From: Phalacrocorax aristotelis
Lineage: Eukaryota; Chordata; Aves; Suliformes; Phalacrocoracidae
DNA: 64,000 bases
Reading direction: 5' to 3'
NCBI RefSeq assembly: GCF_949628215.1
Contig: NC_134276.1
Location: 67,868,233 to 67,932,232, forward strand
Under the pieces are notes generated by a model. The model was not told the DNA's origin. It searched no databases and was given only the letters and a program-made list of their open reading frames with translations. Shown one piece after another: positions 46,301 through 58,300 of the stretch (its first letter is position 1; the number at the start of each line of letters is the position of its first letter). Position numbers and translations under genes: made by a program.

Positions 46301-49300
46301 CTAAAATTAAAACAAGGATTACCAGGTTTAATAAGGTTAACAAGTGTTCTAGCAGATTTAAGCCAAGTTTTCAGTGGACTTGAGCAAAGTGTAATCTTGA
46401 ACCTGCTGCAGGTGGAAACTAGGCAAAATTCAGAAGATAACACTCAGTTCTGACACCAGTCTCAGGAAGAATCCAGTATTTAAAGCAGAATTCCAAACAA
46501 AGACTCCATGCCAGTAGACACAGGCAAGAAGTTGCGTAGTCCACCCGCCATAAACAGAAAAAAACAAGTTTCACACAATTCTACATGCTGAGTTTTACAG
46601 TTTTGGTTCGGAAAGAAGGTGTGATTTATTATTGCATATTATTCAGCATTTATTTATTTTTTAAGCTTTTTGGCAACGAAACTTTACAGAAACAACTCAA
46701 TTGTTTCAAATTCATTTTGCAGTAGTAGTTGTCAGGCTGAGAGTTTATGTAATATTTTCTAATCAGTGAATATCTGTGAAGTATTAAAAGGGAATTATAA
46801 ATGATAATGCAAGAATTTTATTTTTATTTCATTTTTATTTATTTTGATTTTATTTTTATTTTGATTTTGATTTTATTTCATTTTGATGGTCTCTGTTAGC
46901 ATGTCCAAAAGATATTTAATGTTTATGTATATAATTAAAATATAAATGTATTTTGTTTTGAATCTAAAATACTGCTACATGTAATGTTTCATTAGAAGTT
47001 TAGGATGGGATTGTAGAAACATTAACCTTTGATTTCAAGTAAGGCTACCAACACAAACTTCAAGAGCTTTGAAAATATTACTTGAATATAAGGAATGTTT
47101 CTCTCCCCTCAGAAAATTAAGGATTGATATCTTTTAAGGTTTGGAGTATCCTGCAGTGGTTGAATTTGCTCCATTCCAGAAGATTTCAAAAAAGAAGCTG
47201 AAGAAGAAAGATGCCAAAGCTGGGAGCATTGAAGATGGTAAACACGTTTTCCTTGCATCACAGTGGAAAATAGGTTCAGTTTCTGTCATGCATTGCAAAG
47301 TATTAACATAATTCCAAATTTTTTCTTCACAGATCCAGAATATAGGAAATTTTTAGAGAGTTATTGTGCTGATGAAGAGAAAATCTGTGCCAATCCTGAG
47401 ATTCTTTTGGGAGAGATTGAGGCCAAAACAAGGGAACTCATTGGTCTGTTTTCTTGATTTTTCTTATTACTGAGAATATTAAACATTTTTGTATTTTTAT
47501 TATATTACCTGCAAGAGCTGACTTGTTCAGTCTGACAGAGATTGAGATTATTGCAGTTAAATTTTTGTTATCCAGTCAAGTAGTGACAGGAAATGCCCCA
47601 CCTATTCTTTTAAGCCTCTATGCATGGAATCACTTGACTTCACTGGAAGTTTTGCATGCACAGTGGCTTCAGAAATAGGTCCTTAACACTTCTGAATACT
47701 TACAGATGTATTAAAAGATGGAAGATTTATTTTTAAAAGATAAAATAGCCAAAGACTTAAAAATGGATCCCTGATATTAGGTGCTTTTATTGAGAAACAT
47801 TAAATGATCTCTCTCTGTTCTCACGGTCAAGATTCTGCAAAAGCTTTGAAAGTAAGCCAACACCTTGTTTTCTGTATGCATGCAGCATGACTTTCACAGT
47901 CTCGGGGGGAATCTTTAGTAAGATCAACACTGAAATCTTCAGTGCCAGTATGCAGCTTTCAGGATGACATGGAATATTGATGTGTTGTATCTCCAAGTGA
48001 CAACATGCAGAACTAGTCTTTGCCTAGGTGTGACAATCGAGTAGGGAAAAAAAATCTACCTTAGCTATTATTTCTTTACAGTGTAAAAGTAGCCACTTCT
48101 TTTGATTAGAATCATAGAATCATTTAGGTTGGAAAAGAACTTTAAGATCATCAAGTCCAACCGTTAACCTAAGACTGCCAAATTTACCACCAAACCATGC
48201 CCCTAAACGCCACGTCCAGCACATCTTTTAAATACCTCCAGGGATGGTGACCCAACCGCTTCCCTGGGCAGCCTGTTCCAATGCTTGACAGCCCTTTCGG
48301 GGAAGAAATTTTTCCCAATATCCAATCTAAACCTCCCCTGGCACAGCTTGAGGCTGTTTCCTCTCATCCTATCACTTGTTACTGCTGTTTTCTGTTTGTC
48401 TCCGCCTGTGACAAGCATTTCTTTAGTGGCATTAATTATGTTTCGTATGCATAAATTAATAGTTGACTGGAGAGATTTGGAACTTAAACAATTTAGGGGA
48501 AATGGAAATGTTAGAAGTATGGAAATTTAGATAATTCTGTTATCCATAGAACTTGTTTGCTGCTTTTCTAGATAGGAAAGTTCTCCAACAATTTTTATTT
48601 ACCCCAAATCTTCCCTAGTATTTGACAGCAGTGTAAAAGCAGTCAAAATTTTCTAAGAAGTTTACAATTTACAAGAAGTTTAAAATTTAAAGAAAGATGT
48701 ATTAATATTAAAATATTATATCAATGAAAATTATTAGTTTTGAGAGTTGCAGGTTTCTGAGTGACAGTATTGGCTGAAGGCAGCTTTGCATGAGGAGTTT
48801 CAATGTTTTGTTTCTGTACAATCACAGGAAAACAAATTACTTGCTTTATTTTTTCTGCTATTCAAAACTGTGACCATTGCTATCAATATAAAACAAAGAT
48901 CACTTCAGCATGATTATCGCAAAATTGTGTAAGGGTTTAGTTGCATGTCCAGTTTCAAAGGTGTTGCTCCAACTGAAGTCAATAAAGACATGCCCAGGAC
49001 TTTATTGGCCAAATTGGGCCTCACATTCTCAGCATTTCTCCAGGTAGCATTAACACAAACCAACATGTTTTATGCATTACATCGGATGCATTAGCTCATC
49101 AGTTTCCATGTGACAGAGAGATACAAAACAGATTTTCTCTGTAACAAGATGAAGGTAAGCTCATTCTTCTGGCTTGTTTGTAGAGAGCAAGATGAAATAT
49201 AAAAGTTATTGCTGACACAGGTCTTGATTTTGTAATTTATTTTCTTCTAAAATTTCTTAGACATTTTAAGAAAAACCTCTTAGATTTTTATTTGCAATAA

Positions 49301-52300
49301 GGACCATAAATAAGATGGCTAAGATTCAGGTTTGAGAAGCACTCCTTTTTGCCCTCTTCATTTGATAGTACTCATCACATTGCCTCTCTCCCTTGAACTT
49401 CAAGTTATAATTTCTGATGAAACCTCTTGCATCACAGCCTTAGTCATGACTAGGGTCAAGTTCTGAACTCCCAGCACAGTTTATCCTTTCCCCAGACCCT
49501 CCAGTTACAATTTGTGGTCACTTTCAGCATGTAAAAGTGGCTTGAGGCAGACACTGCTCGGCTGGAGGAACTTACAGGAGTGGGAGAGGGAGGCAGAGCT
49601 GCAGATCTGAGAGACTGGCAGGGAGGGTGCTGGGGACCTACAAGTTGTCAAAAATTACAGGCAGGTGGGAGAGAGGTGGAGGGTACCACGGGGAATCTAG
49701 GGAGGAGGGAGTAAGATCTCAAATCAACCATCTTTTTTGGTTGTTGCTTTTGACCAGTGATATTTGCTAAAAATAAATACTGAATCCTATCAAGCCTTCC
49801 CTTTTGTAACTGTGTAACAAAGTTTTATCATTAACGAATGGGTTGCCCCCAGGATATTCACACTTTCAAGACAAAAACATTCAAATGTTTTGGGGATATA
49901 AATTGCGTCTAGATTTTGGCTATGCCATTTCAAATTTGCTGAAAACTTTTTTTCAAAATTCCTTATTTTCCCCCTTTTTTTTGTTGTTGTTTTTTTTTTT
50001 TCTTCCAAGTCCTGTCATGCATTCTAGTACTGACATTTTCTTCTGGTTTGAGGAAGAGTCCTATAAATAACTGTAGAGCAATTTTTAGTAGTAAACATTT
50101 TCTTTAACTCTGTCCTGGGACATCTAAGACTGACAAAATTTGCTGTAACTACTCACAGCTATAAGTACGTGAATTCAAGCTGGAATTCAATCCTGACTGT
50201 TGTAAATGCTATACATGATATAGAATTTGATTATGTTCGCCAAGTTTTTGTAGAATTTGGGGATGGTTCAGGGAGGTGGCTTAGGCTAGCTTTTAAGAGT
50301 GTGGAGACAGCTCTGTAAAGTAAGAATGGCTTTGCGATCCAGTAGATGAGGCATTTTATTTGTTATTTGGGAAGCCAGATTTTTATTGAATCTGCTGATA
50401 CTTTGCTGTGTAACCTGGGAAAAACCGCTTACCTGTTACTCATCTTGTTTTCCCATAGAGAGGTGAATGCTGAATGGTAGTTAAATGCAAATGTTATATG
50501 AGAATTGAAATGTTTCCTCATGATGTACTTTGAAATCTGGGATTGAAAAATTCTGTGTGAGATTACAGTAATGTGTGCTGTATGGGAATTGCAATATAGC
50601 TAGGCATTGATGTACAAAATTAAAATGTAGGAGTAGATTCTGAACAGATTTTTCCTTTTTGGTGAATAACTCTTTGATGAGAAAGAGAAAAAAGCCATTC
50701 TCTGAACTGAAAAGATTGAATTTCTAATTAGATATTAAATAGTCATGCAACATCTCTCTGTTGATTCTAACCCTAACAAGAAAAGATCAACAAATTGTTC
50801 CTAAAATGGAATTATGGGAATGCCTTCAAAAATATATAAAATAAATAGGTTTATTAGTTATTTAGCTCCCTTGCAAATAAAGCTAGAAAAAAGGGGTTAG
50901 TACTGAAGTAAAGAAATGAGTACATATTTTAGGAGTTGAACACTATATCACAAATTTTTTGTGTTTTAGCTAGAAGAACAACACCCCTTTTGGAATATAT
51001 TAAAAATAGAAAATTAGAAAAGCAGGTACGTTCAGACTTTTGCCTGAAGTTCAATATTTATGTTTCACATGGTTTTTCATTGGACAATTTACAATTAATC
51101 ATTTTGAACTCTTCAGAGAATACGAGAGGAGAAAAGAGAAGAACGGAGGCGGAGAGAATTGGAGAAGAAACGTCTGCGGGAGGAAGAGAAAAGGAAGCGC
51201 AGAGAAGAAGAAAGACGTAAAAGAAAAGAAGTGGAGAAGCAAAAGAAGATTTCTGAAAAAGAAATAAGGATCAAGGTACCTTAATGAAAACATATTTTTC
51301 TGTTGAAGTTACCCAGAAGTTCCTTTGGTATCTCACTTATGCTGTTTATGCAGGGTACGACAGTACAGCATGAAGATACCAAACAAGTTTTGACTGGAAG
51401 GGGAAGTAATGTAGAGCTTTGACCAAGTAGTGTTGTTGAAAAGTGAGACTAATTACCTTAGGTTCAGGGATGTGCTGATGCAGGTAACGGGGATATCTTT
51501 ATACAACACTGCCACATTCTGTGCCGACATAACCTGACAGAACCAAATTGTTCTGTGCTAACGTGTTGCAAGATAACTGCAAATAAGTCTTTAACACTTT
51601 CTGTCATGTCAGTCTTCATTTAGCCAATTGTGCTGAGGTTGTTGGTTTTTTGTGCTCAGAACTGATTTATTGTAATAGTAAGCTTTAACTGAGTTATAAC
51701 AAAGTCTTGCTAGTTTCGGGCTGTGCTGCCTTATAACAACCTGAATAGATGTGCTTTTAATTACTTTACTTAGGCGGGTGTATTTTGTGCTATTATGTCT
51801 GGGTATTTAAAACCTTATTTGTATAAGTTGCATAGATAAAAAAACTTTATCTGAACTAAATTTTGTGGTATTCGAAAGGTTTGATAGCCTGTTTTGAAGA
51901 GGAAAATTGGTATAAAAGTCTGTTCGCTTAATGCAAGGGCACACAGACTCACTCCACATCTTGTGGTGGGTAGAAGTCACAGGGCTGTGTACTTCCTTCC
52001 TCCTCCTTTTCTTCCTGGACAACAGTTGCCTTCACCTGGATGTAAAAAATAGTAAGTTCTGAAGCTGAATTACAGATTTTTCCTGTTTAGGCATCAAGAA
52101 AAATATACTAGAACTTCAGAAAAAAAGGGAGTTATTCTTTAAAATGTATTACCCAAACCTGCTTGTCCAAAAGACCCCAGTATTTATGACATATCTGTGG
52201 CAATGTGACCTCAAAAGCTAGTTCTGTCTCCTAAGGAAAAGGAAAATATTACCTGAGAGAAACATTATAGAAGCATGAAATATTGGAGAAGAATAACCTG

Positions 52301-55300
52301 TGCGCATTTCAAAAAAACTGGTGGAATGAAAGGACTGATGAGATGTTCTGGTTATTCTTGAAATGTTGGAGAAATGGCTTGAGACAATTGGTCCTTCTAT
52401 AAAGATTATTCCTGTAATACTAGTCACTGCTCAAGCTCTGTATTGGGTATTTGCTGTGAAAGGAACAGACTGCTTGGAAATCTTAATCTCCAAGGTCAAA
52501 ATGCAATGTAATCTTTTCTGCTAACATCATCATTTTTTCCTCAGTCTGTTTTTCTGTCAGGCTGTATTGATACTAAGCACCTACTTCTATATGCCAGTCT
52601 GTCCCAAGCAGTTCATGTGTAACACCTTTTATATATAATATTTCGTGAAGTCTTAATCTTGCTTCTTTTGTCTTAGAGGTTCTGCTTTTTGTTTTATTGG
52701 CAATAACATTGAGCTCTGTTATATGGTTTCTACGAAATCATAGACCATAATAATATCTTTATATATAAAACTTAGGAAAGAAGAGTAGGTAAGTGCTTTC
52801 TCCAGTATTCTCAGCATATTTAAAAGTGTGCAATTGAATGCCTGTTAATGATTGTCGCTCCTTAGCAAAAGTAAACTGCCCTCTTCAAATAACTTTTTAA
52901 ATTGTGTATTTCGTAAAATATATTCCTAGCATTTAAATATCTTCAACCTTAAGAGGTTTTAGATATATCTAATAAATTGTTAAAATGTCCGTTACAACAG
53001 AGGAGAATAATTTTACATTATAATAGAAACAAATATTTCTTAGCTTCTCAAGAAGCCTGAAAAAGGAGATGAACTGGCCAGTGAAAAGCACAAAGAAAAA
53101 GGTGAAGAAGCTGACACTGAAGAAAACAAATGGGATAAATCACCTGGATCTGGGAGTATAAAATCCAAATCATTGGAGGCTTCACTGAAAGAACTTAAGG
53201 AAAAGTAAGTAATATTTCTCTTTTAGGCTCCAAAGTAGGTCCTAAATGTTTTCATTTGAAGGCTTAAACATTATATAAGTGGTGCGTTGGCTGGGTGTTT
53301 TGTCAGCAAGGAACTGGTTTTATTCTTTGTGTGAACAAATCTCTCACTGTCCTTTCTGTAAAAGGTGTTTAATAACAGCTTACTGACCTGATGACAGTAT
53401 TAGTGGATGCAATTTGTTATTTGTGAAATGTTTTGAAATCCCAAATTGGAAGGATTTCTGCGTGAAAAGTCATTCAGAGTTTCATTGTTATTTCACCTGC
53501 TCCCCATCAAGAGCTCAGGTAAGGCCCTCCTTCCGTTGCTGATGTGAAAGACTAAATTGCCTCAGATGCCTTACTCTTCCACCACACCTTCTTCATTTTT
53601 TTGCTGCAATAAACAGATGAATGTGTTTGATAAATGGGACAATGGCAGAAGAGTTAAGGTGTGAATGACAGCCTTATGACTGATAGGTGCAGAAGGCTGT
53701 CTCAGTGTCCCGCTGCCTTTTGTGCTGCATATGTAATAGCAGGAACAGGAGGTATAGCCCAGTTCTGTAACTACTGTAGCCTGAAAATGTCTTACAGACA
53801 TTTTCAGCACCTGGCTTTCTCATGTCTTTGGCACGTGTGTCCCATCGCAAACAGGATTCATCCATAAGATATGTAAGATACATAAGAACAATATGCCGCC
53901 GAGATAAACAATACTTTGTTCTTCAGTAGTGTTTTTCTGCCAAGCTCTCAAAAGTACTTTGCAAAATGAAAGAGATGAATCTGAGGCGTCATATATATGT
54001 GCATCGTGTACATAAGAACAAGCTTGAGCATTTAAATAATTTACCTAAGGTATTATATGCACAGTATTAGAGGAAGTTTGGCATTGTGCTGTAGGAGCCT
54101 TGCGGGCTACTTGCCTATTCTGAGTAGTTTCAATTTTACCTTTGCCCACTTAGGTTCTTGATTTTTATGGAAAGTATGAGGAGCTGCAAATGGTCTCCTG
54201 ATGGCAAATCAAAAAGTAAAGAAACTTTGAATACCAGAAAATAAACCCACAGAATTTGCTGGCTGAAGAAATGGTTCACCATTGTTCATCTTTTTTTGTC
54301 TCTAAGGACTTACATGGGCTTAGTGATTCAGTATGTTGAGTATGTCCTGAAAGATGCTGACAACTTCCATTTTCTGTTCTCTAATGGAAATTGAAAACGT
54401 TCAGCAACTCTTTCACTGATGTTCTTCAACAAAGGAAACAGAGCAGGGTCAACAGAAACACTTGCAGGGACAAGTCAGTTCTTTGCTAATAAGGCTGTTT
54501 ATGTATTAAGCTTTTGGTGGTGCCATATAACATTTTTACTATTGATCCTCTGAGTTTAATAAGCATTAATGTAGATTTTCCAGGTGTAAAACAGAATCCT
54601 TTCGGCTGCGCAGGTACAGTAAGTGTTACCTTGTCTTTCCAAGCACTTATTTCATCATGGTTGTTAGTGGATGTGATTAGGTAGCAAGCTGTGAGCTATT
54701 TCAGATGGATTGAGAATTAAAGTTGTAACTACTTTGTCACTGACTCAGAATCAGTAATAAACTGTAACTTCCCAAAACATGAGCAGACTGTCAAAAGCAA
54801 CTTTCCTGTTTCAATTTTAAGTATTTATACCTATGTAATATATAAAAAGAAACTGCCCGTATTTGCTCCTTTTAAAGTTCCAATCTCTTCTGTCATCTTT
54901 CTTCATTATTTGCAGTTGGCTGTATTAGAGAAGCACCCGCTTCCTGAACAGGAACAATGAAGTGAATAAGAGAGCTGAGAATTGTATCAGACAGGCAGCA
55001 AAATATTGCAAACTAATAGTCTTTATAACATAAACCCATTGCAGCATAGCAGAAATTAAGTATTATGAAGTGGTAAGGTAATGTTCTTTTGCCTAAATAA
55101 AATATGCAAAGGTAGGCTAAATTACTTGGAGACGTAATACACAAAAGCCTGGAACATAAGTATTCATTTTCACAAATGCCTTCTGCAAGTTGCAATGTCA
55201 GTGAATAATTTTTGTTAAATAGAGTCATAAAACTTTACAAATTGATACATGGTGCTCACCCAGTTCCTTCGGGCCCCGAATGCTCTCACTCAAGGGAATA

Positions 55301-58300
55301 CTCATATACATGAGTCACTTCCAGAACAGGCCTAATCGTGCAGCATGTGTTTATGTGAAGAGTATTATTGGGGAGCTATTTATGGGATGGCAAAGAGGGA
55401 TGAAAGCTGAAAAGCAGGCCTTCCACAACAGTTGCACAAAAGTCAGATTTTGCTTGCAAAGCTTTGTCTGCTCTCTTGAACTGAATGCATAGTCAAGGGC
55501 CGGACATACACGGACGAGACATTGAGCAAAATTGCACATAACCCCTTCTTAATGAGAAGAAAACAGCCTTGCCACACAATTAATCTGAATACTGTTGAGG
55601 TCAAAGGAAGGCTTTATGTTGTAGCCTTCAGCAGCTTTTTTTTTTTACTGTTAATTGCTTGGATTTTCTTTCTTTTTATACATACTTGTAGGTCACAAAA
55701 TGATAGTGACAAAGAGCAAAGAGATTTGGAGAGAAGATTTCGAGACAAAGAACCCGAAAGACAAAGGTATCGATTGGATGATGGCAGAAAGCATAGAGCT
55801 CACTATGAGTTTGACAAGTTTGTGAGAAGGAATGAAGAAGAGCTGAAGTGGGGGAAAGGATACAACCAAGACAGAGGAAAGAAAGGGAACTACAACTACA
55901 GCTTCACTGTGGAGGCAGTAGACAAACTGGGTAAAGAGGACAAGTGTGATGACATGGCATCCAAAAAGGAGCGCATAAGAAATAAGGTTCTTTTATTCAT
56001 TTAGGATAATCTTTCATTAGTTAAATATGCTTCAAGATCACAGCTTTTACTTTTGCAAACTCAGCCTAAAGATGCTTTTACAAAAAAAGCAATATTTTAT
56101 TTCATTTTCAGTAAAATCCAGACTTCTCTTTACTGTTCTAAGAGGACAACAGCAGTTAAAATAAATTAAGCTCACAGGTCTCTGCTCATTCATATTTATA
56201 ATACAGAGAAGACTTTCTGTCTTCATTCCAACCCTAACATTTTTATAACGCTGTTCTCGGAAGCCTTGTATTTTATGAGTGTATTAAAAATTCTTATACT
56301 TCTGATCTGTGGTGAAATTTAAAAACTGTGGCATACTAGTCTTTTAAAAAGGTACTTCCATTACCCAGCTCATGAAGTAATTGTATTTTAGACTGGCCAG
56401 GCATTGCTCAGTGGAGGAAATATAAGGACTTAAATAAATAGCTAATTCAGAGACCATTATATTTAGAGTCTATAAATGTTCAGATTCTTCAGTATTGTTT
56501 ACACACCAGTAGGAAGAGGCTGTCATTTGGTTAGGAGAAATTATCCCTGTGGCCATTGTCAGGGAAAGAGCAGGTGCAAAACCAGTGCAAGCGGGGCCCG
56601 TAGCAGGGTATGTAGAAAACCCGTCCCTTATTTGTCTCCCAGAGACGCAGGCATCATTTGTCTCAGACTGTCTGATTTCATGGATGTGCCAGGGTCTTTT
56701 CAGGAGGTGGCTCTCCTTGACACCCTCATTCTCTTCCCTTCTGATCCTAGATTTTCCACAAAAGATGACCGAAACACTGTTTTGTGTAGAAATTTATTCT
56801 GCCGGTGAAACTTCTCTTTCAAACCAAGTGACTGATCTGTGGCATGGGCTCAGGCTGACAAGGAGTAAAGTGGTGACGCGCAGAGTGAGCCTGAATGGAG
56901 TGTGCATAGAGCAAGTCCAGGTGGACTCGCTCTGCGTGTCAAGTCAGCCACCTTGTTGCAAGCACAGAAAGCCTGGTGCGCCCCACGTTTTGCTTATGCA
57001 AAGCTCAGCTGGGTAGTATAGGTGAGATCTGAACGCGTATACACGTTAGCCGCTTGCCACACACACCAGCGGCTCAAGCTGTGGAACAGTCAGAAAAAAT
57101 GGCTAGTTCAGAAGCAGGAAGGGGGGAAAAGCAATTTTGCTCATGCTTGCCACGCTAATCTTGGAGTCTGGTGAAATATCTGCAACCTTGGAACTGGACT
57201 GTGGGTCTTGGGGGCCTTTTGTCAAGCCGCCTCCTTTTTATTTCTTCCTATCGCACTTCTGGTAGCTTGCTGAGTCTCTGGGTTAGTCCACGCTTCAAGT
57301 GCTAGATTTGTTCCCTAAACAAAATAAACAGCATCAGTAAAGCTTTTTGCAGGGTGGTGACTTTTTTCCTTAGAGTATTTATTATTTATGTAGGTAAGAG
57401 TTAGGGTCTGGGTTTTCCAACTTACTTATAGAATTGACAATGCCAACCCAAGTTTTTAGGCAGAGATCGAGCTTCTTTCTGAAGTTTCCAAGAGTTAATT
57501 AGAAAATGGAAAATTTCCGGTGAAAGTAACCCCTGTGCTAGCTTTCATGCAAACTGCGAAGTATAGGGTCTGGGATATGAAAAATTGTTTGAACCCTTTA
57601 TCATAAACTTTCCAACGGGCACTGCTTGTCAGAGGATCTAGTTTTATGTAGCTGTGATGTAGAGGTAGGAAGATGTATGTTATGCGTTTCATCCACGCCA
57701 CAGAGCGCTAACCAGAATGATCTAGTTGTGTGGCCCAATAGTCAGTCTTGATTATCTGGTCTAAAGAGATAGAGAGGAAAGTGGAAAAAAGACAAAGGTG
57801 AAGGAAAAACATGGAAAAAGGGAAAATGCATATTGGGAATAAGAAAAAAGAATGAAAGAACAAAAGACCAGAATTACTTCAAATTATGAAGGCAATTGAA
57901 AATTAATGTAGTTTGATGTAGGACAATTTCAGTGCTCCGCCACTGTCTTAAGACAGGCTGTTCAATTTTCTTTGCTAAACTTAACACAAGACTTTGGTCA
58001 AAAAGCTCAGGTTTTGGTGAATGGGTAGCTTCATAACATAATATTTGTGAGAGTAAAACACTCTCACTAGGAAAAGACTTCTTAAGCAGAGTTTCTAAGC
58101 AGCATGTTTAATTCTTGAAACTTCAAGAATATAAAGCGCTCTCACAAGCTATGGAGCATCGCCGTTTGCAAGTTTGAGGTGTCTTTTCCTTGTAAACTGG
58201 CTCCTTCTTCCATTTTCCAGTGATCAAATCAGCGTGTGTATGACTGGGTCACTCACACAGCCTGCGCATGTTCAGATTGTACTTACTTTGTTTATCATCA

